A DNA stretch of 64,000 bases from Thalassia testudinum (GCA_037157565.1 JAZHRO010000050.1:43782001-43846000), one strand, 5' to 3'. Shown: positions 1 through 12,484, numbered from the stretch's first letter. Numbers and translations: made by a program. Notes: a model not told the origin generated them from the letters alone.

Positions 1-311
1 AATACGCGGTATGTTAATTATGCGAAATAGTGTCGTTGCAATGCGTAAATCCGCAATCAACTTTTACAATTTATAATAAGTAGATAGTGGAGTATCTAGG
101 GTCTTCCAAGGAGGCCAATTTGTTAGTCACAAAGTTATTTCTCTCTCTTCCACCTCTCATATCTGCACTTTCTTTTTGTGATTTTGATTTTTGTTGCTTT
201 TATAATTTTCAAAACAATTGGGCAACGGAATATGAGATGATGATTGTATTACACCTATCAACTAACCCTAAGTGACAATAATGAAGCCTTCTCCTCTAAG
301 CTCACTAAAAG
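1..311 (-). mobile_element. LTR fragment, family J (3' part)
   Basis: The minus strand resembles the 3' part of the complete solo LTR at 3524-5785. Both have the U5-like motif GTATCTAGGGTC with CCAAGGAGGCC (seen on the plus strand near 91-116 and 3620-3648), followed by a similar T-rich stretch and a run ending near GAGCTTAGAGG/GAGCTTTGGAAG. The piece enters from the left edge and stops where a different LTR-like sequence begins near 312. It encodes nothing convincing; short frames here are not conserved in the other J copies. Confidence 0.6.
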
Positions 312-1650
312 AGCAATCTTTCATTTTCGTTGAAAACTTTAACATAAAATGTTGCGTCGTTGTAGTATGTCGCGTGGTAGAAAATTGCTTTTCAAAACTT
401 TTTAATTTTTAAAATCTAACCACCAAAATAGTTAGGTCATCTCCATAGGGAGGAATTAGCCTATTGCACTAGTGAGTAGTGCCTTAATTATTTGGGAAAC
501 TTAATGGGTGTGCATGCTAATTCGTTCAATTCCTTTTCAACATAAATCATTATCTATGTAATTAATCAAGAATATAGGTGCATACATACAAAATCACCAT
601 CATGAAAATATGTCAATCATGATCTCGATACTGATAAGCATCGTTAATCTTAATCAAAGCAGAACTTGTTTCCCTTAACCAATATCACCTACGCTATCAT
701 TTTTTTGAGATAAATGCAACTATACGTAATTTGAATAAATCATAGGGATATCCATGCAAATTTACTACAATATATTAAATAGATAAATAAATGAATAGTA
801 GAAGCTGCAATGGCATATGGCATAAATAGAAATTAAAGGAAGAACAGAGGATTCTTCCTTTCTCCTCATCGCACACGAGACGGAGCACCGGAGAGCGTAC
901 TGCGTGCGGTGGCGGTTGGCCAGCTCTTGGCCATTACGTTGGTGGTGTCGGCGAAGGCAGAGGCGGTCGGAGTCGGCCAGTCGATGGAGGAGGAGAATGT
1001 CGACGTGGCTTGTGTGCGTGTGCATGTGGATGGAAGGAAGAGCTGCCATGGTCATGGGTGGCCTCGTGGCATTGAGGCAAGTGCGAGGAAGTCGACAGCA
1101 CGGAGAATGGCATCCGGAAGAGGTGGCTGCATGGGGACGTTTGATGCCGGTGATGGGTTCTTCTGGAGAAGATGAACAGTGCATGGAGAGGAGGAGGAGT
1201 TGCAGCCGTTGCCGTGGCAGCGCGAAGGTGGCACGATGGCACGCGCACAAGGGTGCGTGAGGGCACACAAAAGAGCACGTGAGGGGATGCACTGTTGTAC
1301 ACGCGCGTGGCTGATGGTAAGGCCGAGCGCGGCTGGCTACTTGTGCATAGGAGGTGACTGGAATGGGCGTGGCTGCTGTGGATGCGACATGGGCTGGAGG
1401 CAGTGCATGAGGAGGGGGCATGCTGTTGGCCTACTTGTGTGCGGCCATGCACGTGCGCGGTGGCGTGGAAGAGGGGCGTTGGTCGTGCACAGGCTGAAGG
1501 TGGCTGCGGTGTTTGTTGGTGGTGAAGATGCACACGCTATCACCGTGTGCAAGAGGTTGAGGGCGAGAGGAGGAAGATGGATGCCTACCTTAGATCATGG
1601 TGCACGCCATGTCCATGGTGTGCGCATGAGGAGCACGGTGGAGGCGAGAG
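312..1650 (-). repeat. LTR-like fragment with GC-rich block
   Basis: On the minus strand, 312-480 closely resembles the end of element C's LTR (10920-11083): both have CCTCCCT(G/A)TGGAGA followed by GACCTA, then a run ending in GAAAA(T)...CTTTT. This marks it as the U5 end of a related LTR in the opposite orientation. The part at 860-1650 is GC-rich and free of stops in several frames on both strands, which gives long overlapping frames by composition alone. I see no protein motif in any of them. The upstream limit of this LTR is unclear; near 1646 the sequence changes into the H-family block. Confidence 0.5.
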
Positions 1651-2580
1651 GTGATTGCGCAGCAATCATAGATCTTAATTGACCTAAATTAGGCTAGGAC
1701 TTGGCATAAGTTAGGGTAATTCATGGATGCATAAGCATTATCTACATCTTTACTACTTTACTTTAGCTATGCATAAAATAATCTTATAATGTGCTGATTA
1801 AGTGCATTATGTCGATTGCAGGCAATAAGCTGATCAGGAGATAGATCTGGAGCTGGATCTGGAGCAGGATCTGAAGCTGGATCAAGAATAACGGGTGTTG
1901 CAGCAGAGCTAGAGCAGAAGACATAGATTAGATGTAGGAACAATGATGTAAGGGAGTTAAGGTTTGTTATTCTATTAAGTAGGAATAAAGCAGTAAAATG
2001 TGAAGAGCTTAGGTCCATCCTAGCCCTAGGATAGCCTAGAGACTTCCCCAAGCCTTAGCCACCCTTAGATTAGGTCACAACACCCTAGGAAGCCTTAAAA
2101 CCCTTAGGTTAGGTCACCCAAGTCTGGACTTTTAATTTTTCAGTATAAGACGTCTAACACTTTTATTGGATGTTTGGAACTTCTCTCCAGTTCCTGTTTT
2201 GAGATTCAAGCCTTGATCTTGGATCGCTAGGTCCCTAAACCCAATTCCAACCCCATAGGAACCTAAATAAAGGTGCCCTAACTCTAGTACATCACCTCTA
2301 GACCTCCCTAAGGACCTAATTAGGTCCTCACTAAACCTAATTGACTTGGATCTTAGTCAATTCCATCATCCTATTCAATTGGACTCATTGAGTCCAATTG
2401 AGCCCTGATCTCAGCACGCACTATCCAATTAGACTCAGTGAGAGTCCAATTGACCTAGACCTAAATTAATTGAGTTGTTTTACTCTCAATTAAGTTTCCA
2501 CACACCCAATAAAACTTTTATTAAGTTTAATTGCACTTTACCGTAGTGAATTAGGGTTTATAACCCTAATTTGAGACTGT
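1651..2580 (-). repeat. H-family LTR, U3 block (inverted copy)
   Basis: The reverse complement aligns by eye with 6031-7050 of the plus-strand H LTR: the start (AAATTAGGGTT), the CAATTGGACTC dyads, the GATC-rich run and the stretch around TGATTGCTGCGCAATCA all occur in the same order. Similarity ends right after GCAATCA near 1646. Its start (2580) directly abuts the 3' end of the neighbouring H fragment at 2581. A dyad with 11-bp arms lies at 2376-2400 (CAATTGGACTC with GAGTCCAATTG). Confidence 0.7.
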
Positions 2581-3523
2581 TGATAATCGTAAAGCACGTG
2601 TTTGATTAGAAAAATGCGTCGTAGTATAGTTACGAAATACGATCCAACAAAAATATTTATAGAAAAAGATAATGAGACTTGAGTCTTGGTCGTTCGTCTC
2701 TGGGAGGCATTTGTTTTACTTTAGACTTTGATCTTTTGCTGCTCTACTTTGTTTAAAATTGCATGCTAGTTTCCAATCTCCTGATTAAGATCTCACCACT
2801 TCTGTTATGAACTCGGATTACGTGCGCGTGCGTTAAATAAATCACAAAGGTGAATGTGTGAGTTTCTGTGTGCACAATTCTAGTGAGGTGGTGACTATTT
2901 ACAGAGAATGCGTCTATCGTTAGATTCTCTATATTCTCGGGAAATGACATGCTTGTTACAAAATAGATAAACAATTGAAAAACAGGCAACTTGAATCACG
3001 CAAATATGATAGCAATCAATAAGCTCATGGTGATTTCACAACATGGAGATATATATATATATAAAAGCATTTTTCATTCATTCAATGGGAGAGTTGTTTG
3101 CACAAGAATTGTAGAGGAAAGCTTATACAGAAATGCTTAGAATGTAAATCTATCTACCAGAAAATGATTGCATACAAGAATCTATGGGGGTATTTTGCTT
3201 GCATCATTGGGGGAGAATAAAGACTACACTACTAAGCAGTAATAAAAAGCAGTAAGACTATGAAGTGCATAATCTAAATCTAGCAGAACAAAATGACATT
3301 CAGGGGTGCTCCCTGATGGCCTTGGAATGGTCGGGAGGAGAATGCAGGGAGGCCAATGGAGCTTAGGCCAACCCTTGGAGAGAGAGAGGAGTGATCCAGC
3401 ATCCCGACATGGTGTCCTTCATGGTGGTGATGAGCTCGTGGAGGTGGGGTGGCTAGCCTAAGTGAAGGTGGACGTGAATGGAGCCAATGAAGTGAGTGGT
3501 GCCAAGAATGTGAATGGGTGCAC
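2581..3523 (-). mobile_element. H-family LTR, U5-side block (inverted, part 1)
   Basis: The reverse complement matches 7390-8332 of the H LTR, including the segment with AAGGACACC near 3410, the stretch corresponding to 7690-8170, and the U5 motif CTCCCAGAGACGAAC read on the minus strand near 2700. The 3' end is TTATCA at 2581. The copy is interrupted at 3523 by the J solo LTR and resumes at 5786; removing J restores collinearity with the intact copy, which has TTGCACCC at the matching site. Confidence 0.8.
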
Positions 3524-5785
3524 TGATAGCGAAATATGCATGATTTGTAAAAGCGGGTTTTTAACATTGTTGTAACACGCGAATTCGCATATGCTTTTAA
3601 ATTTATATCATAGATAGGGGAAGTATCTAGGGTCATCCAAGGAGGCCAAATGTTTGCAAAATTAATCCTCTTGCTTACAAATAGATCTCAACTTTCTTTT
3701 TAGTATTTTAAATATGTAATTTTTTGTTTTGAAAAGACGAGGGAAAATGCGAATTGTAGCGGAAAGTACTAACACCTATAATTGCTTAACTAAAACTTAA
3801 AAGATAGATATATCTTCTTCCAAAGCTCACTCTAGGCAAGTGGAGGCCTAGAGTAATTAGGAAGAAGAGGTGAAACAAGTGCTAGAACCAAAAGTAACAA
3901 TTGCAATAAAAAGTTAAAAGAAGGCAATTTAATTAACTAGAATTAGTGTTCTTTTCAAGGACAAGTAGAGGAATGCTTCTACTAGAACTAAACAAATTTA
4001 AAAGCAATAAAAGAAACACTAATCCTCTTGCAAAATTTGTGAAGAAGGGAGTCTTCTTGCTCCAAGCCTAGTTGCTCCTTGGCTTGAAAAGAGGGCCTCC
4101 TTCTTCTCCTTCCTTGAGAGCTCCTCCAAGGTGGAAGCTACCACCTTCATTGCTCTCCTCCAAGGGGTGGGCGTGCACCACCCTCAAAAGCTCCTCCAAG
4201 GTGGCATGGACCACCTTCAAGATCTCCTCCAAAGATCTTCCTTGCCTGGCTTCTCCTTTGGCTGGCGCGACTCAAGAGAGAAGGGAAGAGGGGAAGGCAC
4301 CAAGGGGATAGAATATCCCCTTAATCTTCTTCTTCTTCTTCTCTCTTGGACGTGGGCTTCTAGGTGGAATATGAGAGTGAATTTGCTAGCCAAGGATGCC
4401 TTGAATGGTGGTGGGTAGTGGTCTTTTTATAGGGTAGGATGGGGGGTTAAGGTGCCCCTTGAAATGGAGGGCTAGGATGGAAGGATGGAGGTGGTTGGTG
4501 ATCCTATAGCCAAGGGCATTTGGTGCCAACCCAAGGGACACCTAGGGGGTGGTTATGGGTGGTGGCACCCCTTGATGTTGGCGCCAAAATGGCTTCTATA
4601 AGGGGGTCTTAGGTGGCGCCAAGAACGGTTCTAGAAGGAGGGGTAGGTGGGTGGCTAGGATGGGTTGTAGGGTTAGGTGTATGGTGGATGTGGGGGTGGA
4701 TGTTGGCGCCAAAAGGAGGGGTAGTTAGGGTTAGGTTTTGGCACCAAAATTGGTGCCTTTTGTTGGTGATAATGAGGTGAAGAGGTGGCTAGGAGGTGGC
4801 GCCAACTTGAGTAGGATAGCTAGCTTAGGTAGGGCTTAAGTTGGTGGAGCTAGCTAGGGTTGAATTTGAAGGTGGTGGATGGCCAAGGAGCTGGTTGCTA
4901 GCTAAGCTAAGCTAATCTAAGCTAGCTTAGCTAGCTATGGAGTAGAGGTGGAGGTATTGGAGCTAGGGTTTGAAGAGAGGAGCTGAGGAGAAGTCTGGAG
5001 ATGGAACTGGAGCTGGCAGCTGCTGAAGAGGCTGGCATGGAGCTACTCTAGTTGACTTAGCTTGCTAGTTCTTTGCTAGCTACTAAGCCAAGATAAAGTG
5101 AACTAGCTTCTACCATAATGAGCTGAGGTGAGCTAGGTCTGGTGCTCCCAGGGAGGATCAAGCTAGTTGAGGCAGTTAAGGTAGCTTAGCTTAACTGAGT
5201 TTAGCTAAGCTGAATCCCTGGGAGCTGGACTTGAGCTTCCTGAGCTGAGATGAGTTCTTCTTCAGCTGGCTGGATTTGAGTGGAGCTGGATGTAGCTAGG
5301 TCTGAGCTGGAGTGAACTCCCGTCAACTCAGCTGAGCTAGCTAGAGCTCCCTGTGGACTAGTGGGAGACGAGATGAGCTAGACTCAGCTAAGTTGAGCTG
5401 GATCTGAGCTGACTTAAGCTAGGGTGAGCAAAGATGAACTCTCTTGAGCTGCCATTCAGCTGAGATTAGCTGAATGGAGCTGGGATGAGCTAACCCTAGT
5501 TCAAGTGAGCTAGGTTCCAGCTGTGGTGAGCTGGATCAAACTGAGCTCCAGCTAGTCTGAGCTTCTCCTTCACCATTTGCCTTCTTGAGTGCTAGGGTTT
5601 TAGGGATCTGTATATCTGTTCATCCCTAACACTCACAAAAACATATCAAAATGACAATAAAAAATGCAATGCATGCCTAACCTAATTTATGCCAAAATGC
5701 AGCCCAAAAACCCGTTTGCAGAGTAAAATCCTAAGAGCTAGGTTTGTTTTAATGCATAAGAATGATGATAAACTGGCGTTTATCA
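3524..5785 (-). mobile_element. Solo LTR, family J, with TGCAC target duplication
   Basis: The plus strand begins TGATAGCG and ends GTTTATCA, so both strands have TG...CA ends. The same 5 bp, TGCAC, flank it at 3519-3523 and 5786-5790, and the flanking H LTR becomes continuous when it is removed. It is 2262 bp long with no internal region, so it is a solo LTR left by LTR-LTR recombination (inference from structure). A TATA-like CTATAAAAAGACC is read on the minus strand near 4413-4425. The U5 end (minus strand) lies near 3600-3650. Frames at 4072-4418 fall in a CTCC-rich stretch and are not taken as genes. Confidence 0.9.
4790..5580. repeat. AGCT-dense degenerate low-complexity block
   Basis: Within the J LTR, about 800 bp are built from variants of GAGCT, TAGCT, AGCTGAG and AGCTAAGCT, with AGCT spaced irregularly every 5-20 bp. 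AGCT is its own reverse complement, so the block can fold in many registers. No regular period is evident by eye. The J-related piece at 8770-9490 does not reach this part, so its conservation cannot be judged here. Confidence 0.8.
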
Positions 5786-6035
5786 TGCACTTGGCCACCC
5801 ATTGGGTCTTTTTATAGACTCAAGTGCTTTTGTCTAGAGAGGTGTGGAACTCTCTAGAGAGAGTCCAAGAGTGGCCGGCCACTTCAAGAGGGTTCTAGAG
5901 AACTCTAGAGAAGTGTGTGTGTGTGTGAGTGGGTGTGTGTGTGAGTGGGTGTGTGTGTGTGTGTGTGTGTGGTCGTGCTCTAGGTGTCTAGGAGGTTTAG
6001 GTTAGGTCATAAGGGGTTTGGGTAGGTGTATGTCT
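5786..6035 (-). mobile_element. H-family LTR, U5-side block (inverted, part 2)
   Basis: This continues the inverted H copy beyond the J insertion. The reverse complement corresponds to 7050-7400: a TATA box (TATAAAAAGAC, minus strand, near 5809-5819; compare TATAAAATGACC at 7374) and the CTCTAGAGA motifs. A (GT)n/GTGAGTGGGT microsatellite lies at about 5910-5972 where the intact copy has CACACACCC repeats. The piece ends at 6035, overlapping by a few bases the start of the plus-strand H LTR. Confidence 0.75.
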
Positions 6036-8332
6036 TAAATTAGGGTTACAAACCCTAATTGCTAAGGGGAAAATGCAATTAAGCTTAACCTAAGTTTAAT
6101 TGAATGAGTGTGAACCTAATTGAGAGTGAAATAACTCAATTAGGTTGGGTTTAGGTCAATTGGACTCTCACCAAGTCCAATTGAACTTGTGTGGGTTGAG
6201 ATCTAAGCTCAATTGGACTCAATGAGTCCAATTGGCTTAGGTGAAGGTAATTGACTTTGATCTAAGTCAATTTGGTTTGGTGAGGACCTAATTAGGTCCT
6301 TAGGTAGGTCTAGAGGTGATGTACTAGGGTTAGGATACCTTAATTTAGGTTCCTATGGGGTTGGGATTAGGTCTAGGGAGCTAGAGATCCAAGATCAAGA
6401 CTTGAATCTCAAAACAGGGACTGGAGACTAGTACTAGATGTCCAAAAATGTGATCAGGCGACTTATACTAAAAAATCAGCAATCCAGACTTCAGTTCTGG
6501 ATGTCCAATCCGAGTCAGGGGAAAATCAAGGTTCTGTTTGGGTATTCTGTAGAAATTGGATGTCTGACAAAGTGTCTGGAAGTCCTATAACTTATCTAGA
6601 TGTCCAGATAAGGGTTGGAACTAGGGTTTTAGGACTTCCTAGGGTGTTGTGACCTAATCTAAGGGTGGCTAAGGCTTGGGGAAGTCTCTAGGCTATCCTA
6701 GAGCTAGGGTGGACCTAACCTCTTCACATTTTACTGCTTTATTTCTACTTAATAGAATAGCAAACCTTTAACCCCCTTACATTATTATTCCTACATCTAA
6801 TCTAAATCTTCTGCTCCAACTCTGCTGCAACTCCCATTATTCCAGATACAACTTCAGATCCTGCTCAAGATCCAGCTCCAGATCTGCTTATTGCTTGCAA
6901 TCGACATAATGCACTTAATCAGCACATTATAACATTATTTTGTGCATAGCTAAAGTAAAGCAATAAAGATGTAGATGATGCTTATGCATGCGTGAATAAC
7001 CCTGACTTATGCTAAGTTCTAGCTTAATCTAAGTCAATTAAGACCTATGATTGCTACGCAATCAGAGACATACCTTGACCTAAACCCATTAGAACCTAAC
7101 CTAATCAACCTAGCCACCTAAGTTTCGACCCACACACACCCACACACACCATCCACACGAAAATACCTAGCCTAGAGTTCTCTAGAACTCTCTACCATGT
7201 GTGGTTGCCTTGGTTGCTAAAATTAGCAACCAAGAGCCATTCAATTTTTATATTCACATTTGGTGGATCTAAAAACCACTATCCATCCTCTCTCTCTCGC
7301 TCTCCCACGAGCTCCCACCATAGGCCTCTCTAGAGAATTCCATAATTCTCTATAGAGCTTCCCTTAGGTCTATAAAATGACCTAAGGGGTGGCCATTTGC
7401 ACCCATTTACTTTTTGGCCATACTTGCTTGGCTCCATCCACCTCCACTTAGGCTAGCCACCACCATCTCCACTCCATCTCCACTAGTTGAGCACCACCAT
7501 GAAGGACACCGTGCCAAGATGCTGGATCACTCCTCCAACCTCTCTCCAAGGGCCAGCCTATGCTCCATTGGCCGCCCCTCTTTCTTCTCTCCACCACTCC
7601 AAGGCCATCGGAGCCCACCTCTGAATGCCCTCACTTCTGATAGATTAGTAGCTAGCTCTTTACATTTACTACTTTTATTTACTACTTACTAGTGTAGCCC
7701 TTATTCTCCCCCAATGACGCATGTAAAATCCCCCCGTAGATTATTGTATGCGATCGTTTCCTGGTAGCTAGCTTTACATTTTTAAGCATTCATGTACAAG
7801 CTTTCCTCTACAAGTTCATGTTGCAAACACTCTCCAAATGAATGTATGAATGATACATTTTTATATATATCTCTATATGCTTGAAATCACCATGAGCTTA
7901 ATGATTGCCATCTTTTCTGCATGATTCAAGTTACCTATTTCTACTTATTTATCTATTTTGCAACAAGCATGTCATTTCCTGAGAATATAGAAAATCCGAC
8001 TATAGATGCATTTTCTGTAAATAGTCACCACCTCACTTGAATCGTGCACACAGAAACTCACACTTTCACCTTTGTGATCTATTTAACACACGCGCATGTA
8101 ATTAGGGTTCATAATAGAAGTGGTGAAATTTTAATCAGAAGACTGGAAATCGACGTGCGATTTTGAACAAAGTAGAGCTGTAAAAGATTGAATTCAAAAG
8201 TAAAACAAATGCCTCCCAGAGATGAATGACCGTGACTCAAGTCTCATTATCTTTTATTAAAAATCTTTGTTTGACCATATTGCGCACTATACTACAACGT
8301 TTTCCTATCAAAAACACGCTCTATGCATAACA
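6031..8332 (+). mobile_element. H-family LTR, whole copy
   Basis: It begins TGTCTTAAATT and ends near GCATAACA. It has a TATA box at 7374 (TATAAAATGACC) and a U5 motif CTCCCAGAGATGAATGACC near 8212-8235. A dyad with 11-bp arms (CAATTGGACTC, 3-nt loop, GAGTCCAATTG) lies at 6210-6234. The palindromic TGATTGCTACGCAATCA near 7050 marks the point where the inverted copy is broken. The boundaries are inferred from the related inverted blocks and TG...CA ends; no target duplication is seen and no internal region follows, so it is a solo or truncated LTR. Confidence 0.65.
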
Positions 8333-8769
8333 AACAAGAGGAGATCCCTGCCAGGAGGAGAGATGGATGATGAGCCCTTTCTTCTGCACACGGGACTCTT
8401 TTATTAATGAAATCATCGCTGACTCTCCAATGGATGGCCGAAGATCCCAAGGCGATTGAGGCTGCTGCGTGGGACTCGACTGATTTGTGTGGGTGATCTA
8501 TTGAGGCTGGCGAGGAGGAGGCAGTCCCATTGTGATCGGTGGATCTTGAAGGTGGAGAAAAAAGAAAAGGGTTATTTACAAGAAAATAATAAAATGATGC
8601 ATATAATGCATGCATGCCCCTAGAATATATACTATCTTATATAAATGTAAGCAAAATATGCAAGCACTAATCTATTTGTGTATCAAAGTATGCTTTATAA
8701 ATGTAGACATTATCATAATATTTAGGCATTTATGTTATTAATTAGCCCACACATGTGTTCTCATCACTC
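8333..8769. other. Unassigned spacer
   Basis: A mixed-composition stretch (8340-8560) is followed by AT-rich sequence. I recognise no coding frame, no terminal repeats and no match to the other LTR families in the window. Confidence 0.4.
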
Positions 8770-9490
8770 ACGCTAGCCAAGTGCACCTAGGGTAATTAGA
8801 AGAGAAAGGGTGTGGTGCACTAAGCTACTAAAAGCATGAAAACACACTAAAATTGAAACATGAACTTGGAAGGCAAATATGAACTTGTATTGATAGAAAG
8901 TGAAGTACATGCAGAGGAATGCTTCTTGCAAAACAACAAACTACTAGTTAATACAAATGATAAAATGGAAGATAGAAGAGAGTTATCCTCTAGTAGGAGC
9001 TTCAAGAAACCCTTACTCCAACTGCGGCTACTCCCGCAGTTGAAAAGAACTTCTCTTTGGCTTCTACCTTCAAATAATCCTCCTCCAAGCCTCCTCCAAG
9101 GGCGGACGTTCACCACCCTTGTTCCTCCTCTTGCCTGGTCGTCCCCCTAGATGAAGGCTTCCTCCTTGGTGTGGCACAAGTGAGAAGAAGAATGTGGATG
9201 AAGGCACCAAGGGGGCGGGTAGGTTGCCCCCTTGATCTTCTTTTCATCTTCTTCCTTGGCCTTAAGTGTAGGTGGTGTAATGGCTGAATATACAAAGGGA
9301 TAAGATATGATCTTATGGTGGTGGTTAAGGGGGGTATTAATAGGATGGGAGAAGGCGTAGTTGGCATTGATTGAGTGGAGGGCTAAGATGGGCTTTCAAG
9401 GGTGGTTGTAGGATCCTATGGTGTAGGATAGTTGGCACCATCTCAAGTGTTGTGGGAGGTGGTGGTTGATTAGCCCATATTTGTGGGCTA
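8770..9490 (-). mobile_element. LTR fragment, family J
   Basis: It aligns by eye with 3820-4400 of the J solo LTR in the same relative orientation. Shared landmarks are CTAG(A)GTAATTAG(A/G)AAG, GAGGAATGCTTCT, the CTCCTCCAAG runs, CACCACCCT and GAAGGCACCAAGGGG followed by a CCCCTT...ATCTTCTT run. It lacks both LTR ends. The overlapping frames at 8847-9367 come from the CTCC-rich composition. Confidence 0.7.
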
Positions 9491-9552
9491 TTTAGGTATT
9501 TGAATGCCCAAGCATTAATTTAATTCTAACACCTATTCAGCATGCATTAAGA

Positions 9553-11083
9553 TGTAAATACATTAATTGTAGATTTACTTAATGCATCGCATTCATATGT
9601 AAATTATATTTTAATTAGGATAGTATTCATTAGCTTAGTCTTCAATTTAGTTTGCATTTTAATTTAGTGTGCATTATACTCATTACATGTATTTAGATAT
9701 TCTATAAGGTTTTGTACATAAATAAACCAACGTTTTAATTATTTATTTCTCTCTTCCAATAGAAATTTGCGACCCACTTCTCAACAGCTGTGCCACCATT
9801 GATGTCCTGCAATCAAGGAGCAGTCCACTCGTCCTAGCAAGGAAGGAACAAAAAAAGTGGATTTGGTCTCTGACGATCCTTGCAGGTAAGTTCAAAACCT
9901 CTATCTTCTATAAGAATAAGGGGAAGCTGCACACACAGGGGAGGCTCCACCCCGACCCAATATTGTACTCGCCTCCATCACCACCAGCCTCAATCGTGAC
10001 AGCACGAATCCACCACCGTAGGCAAGTGATGTGACAGCCCACACTGCCAACTGATGTCCTACATCACCATGCTTCACCTGGAACTCCACCATCAACAACT
10101 CAACAACCACTATTGACCTTCTTCCCCATCTTTTTTGTCCATTGTTTCACCTCCACCGAAAAGAACCCAAGCATCATCACCTAGGACCACAACAAAAACA
10201 CCACCATTGCTCCTTGTCAACCGCTAGCAGCCCCCCTTCATCCATGCATGACTATGCATGCTGCAATAAGCCTACATCTGGGTGCTCGCCTCAACGGTCA
10301 ACAATAGCGTAGCCACGTCATAGGCGCTAGCCTCGCCCTACACTCCACGCCCAGCAGTAGCCGTGCACTACCTCACCGTGCATGTGTCGCCCTACCCGCC
10401 CTCGCATGTGCCAGTGCACTGTCCAATGCACCTCTCACGCCTCCTAGTAGTGTGGTAGCTGTAGCAAGTAGCAACACCCACCACCATCCTTGCCTTACTC
10501 TTGCCCGCTCCAGCCACCATCAACTACACTGCCACTGCCATCCCGTGCGCCTTTGTCCTTGCCTCACTCCCACCCACCCACTCCAGCCACCATTAGCTAC
10601 ACCGTCACCGCCATCGCGTGCGCCTCCCTCTAGAGCACCTTCCTCGAGCTCCTCACCTCCGACCATCCCTTCCTTCGCATGCAAGGCCAAGGGAAACAAC
10701 TTCCCCTGTTTCAACAGTGAAAGGGTTGAATTAGCTTTTACGAAGAATGCCATTATGAAGTTTTATTTTTTTGATTTCATTAATGTTGTAGAATTTCATG
10801 ATCACCCCTCTTCTTTCTTATAAATGAGATTTGGAGATTATCTCTTCTTGTTTCCTTAATCTAAAAGCAATTTTGATCCGATTTCTTGATGAAATTAATC
10901 GTGAACATTTGTTTTTGACCTGTGCGAGTTTTGATAGGCCTATTCCTCCCTGTGGAGACGACCTACTTTTCTCAAGTGGTTATTTTTAATTATTTTGAAA
11001 AGCGATTTTCTATCATACAACTGAATACAATGACACGTCATTTTATGTGAAAAACAACAACAAAAATGAAAATCATCTTTTCA
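9553..11083 (+). mobile_element. 5' LTR of element C
   Basis: The 3' limit is set by the primer-binding-site-like sequence at 11086. The U5 motif TTCCTCCCTGTGGAGACGACC lies near 10944-10965, as in other Athila LTRs. The 5' limit is a guess: TGTAAATACATT at 9553 resembles the start of the A/B/F LTRs (TGTAAACACATT). The C/CA-rich part at 10080-10690 gives open frames by composition; I do not call a gene there. Confidence 0.55.
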
Positions 11084-11085
11084 AA

Positions 11086-11105
11086 TGGCATTGTTGCTAA
11101 GGAGG
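11086..11105 (+). other. Primer-binding site of element C (decayed)
   Basis: TGGCATTGTTGCTAAGGAGG sits just after the LTR end. It is a decayed version of the tRNA-Asp-type site TGGCGCCGTTGCCGG known from Athila elements. Confidence 0.7.
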
Positions 11106-12484
11106 CAATAAGCTTGTTAGACATTCGCATTTATTTATTAGTTCACATTTTATTTGAGGCATATTTAATCTATTCTATCTAATTTGTGCGAAGTACCTTT
11201 GGGAGAATTGTCACACCTGCCTCAGCATCTCTACATTGTGGACCTAGGGCCACACACTTTACCAGGAGCATTATACCCACTACACTATTGTTGAGGTAGA
11301 CTAAGCTCCACACCTATGAGGAGCTTCACATCTTGGTGGGCCTTAACGCCACCAACCCGGAGGAGAAGAATTTTGATGAAAAAGTTCATCTTTATTCTCT
11401 ACTTTTGCATTTAGATAGACTTAGACTTTAGGATATTCTTTCATTCATTATTTGGTCCCTTGTTCTGGGGTCATATTTTTAGGGGTTTGATCCTCGATTT
11501 TGTTTTAGCCCCTTATTGGGTAATCTTTTGAAGAGTTTGTTCCCATTTATTTAGGCAATAGGTCTTTCTTTTTCTTCTGTGGAGTTTATCCTTGTTTGCG
11601 CTTAAGTAGTGTAGATAAAAAAAATAAAAAAAACAACATAAACATCATGAACTGTCTACTAGAAGCTGCATACCCTAGGACGACCATTTAGGTGTGAATG
11701 AAAAGCCTCTAAATTTATTTTTCTAGCATTTGCATGCATCTCATTGAAGATTGCAGGAGGCAAGGTACATTCTCTTTTACCTTGCATCCATATATTGTTT
11801 ACTCATTTGCATCTGGATTTAAAGACAAGACCACCTAAATTGTTTTGAGGAATTAACAAGTGGTCACATTTTCTGAAAATGGACTAATTAAAAAAGGAAC
11901 ACATTAAAACCTAAGGAGTTGATTTGAAACATTGTGCTGCGGTTCAAAATTCAAAAAAAAAAATTCAGTAAATGCACATGTGTATGACATTTTTGCACTG
12001 AGGCACTCATTCTAGACACTCCAAGGTTGGAACCTCTAGGAAAGAGCCTCCTATTGCTGGACATTAAGGTGACCCAAACTATAGTCCAAAAGTGAGGTTG
12101 CCTCCAAACCTTGCGGATTGAGGGTAGTTAAGAAGCACCATGAAAGCAACGCTTCAAAGGAAGGGCTTGACCCTACTTGAATCCCTCTTTATCGTGTTTG
12201 GAGGTGACTAAGCTTGTTGGTCTTTAGGGAGGATCTCTAAAGTTCCAGTTAGGTCTTTATTAAGATATTCCGTAGGTCGATAATAGGCACTTAATTGATT
12301 GGGCAATTTGTATTTTCACCTACAACTGGACTTAAATCTCAAAAACCTTAACAGATTAAAGACCTAAAAAGTCCCTCTAACTTGTGTTTGTTTGTGTTTA
12401 GTAGTGCATGTTAGGGCGGCGTTCCCTTAGGAGACAATTAGAGTATTCAGTAGAATCCTAAGAAGAAACCACCCAAGGGAAAAA
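11106..12484 (+). other. Untranslated leader of element C
   Basis: About 1.4 kb lie between the primer-binding site and the gag remains. I see no sustained reading frame and no other element; long leaders are usual in this lineage. Confidence 0.6.

Noticed and set aside
765..1682. Several overlapping long frames on both strands
   Set aside because: They lie in a GC-rich LTR-like block where stops are rare by composition. No frame shows a domain, and overlapping frames on both strands are equally open.
4072..4418. Two overlapping frames read as a possible small gene
   Set aside because: They fall in the CTCC-rich part of the J solo LTR. The related piece at 8770-9490 does not keep the frame.
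10452..10823. Ser/Pro/His-rich frame
   Set aside because: It lies inside the C-rich part of the LTR of element C; composition explains the open frame.
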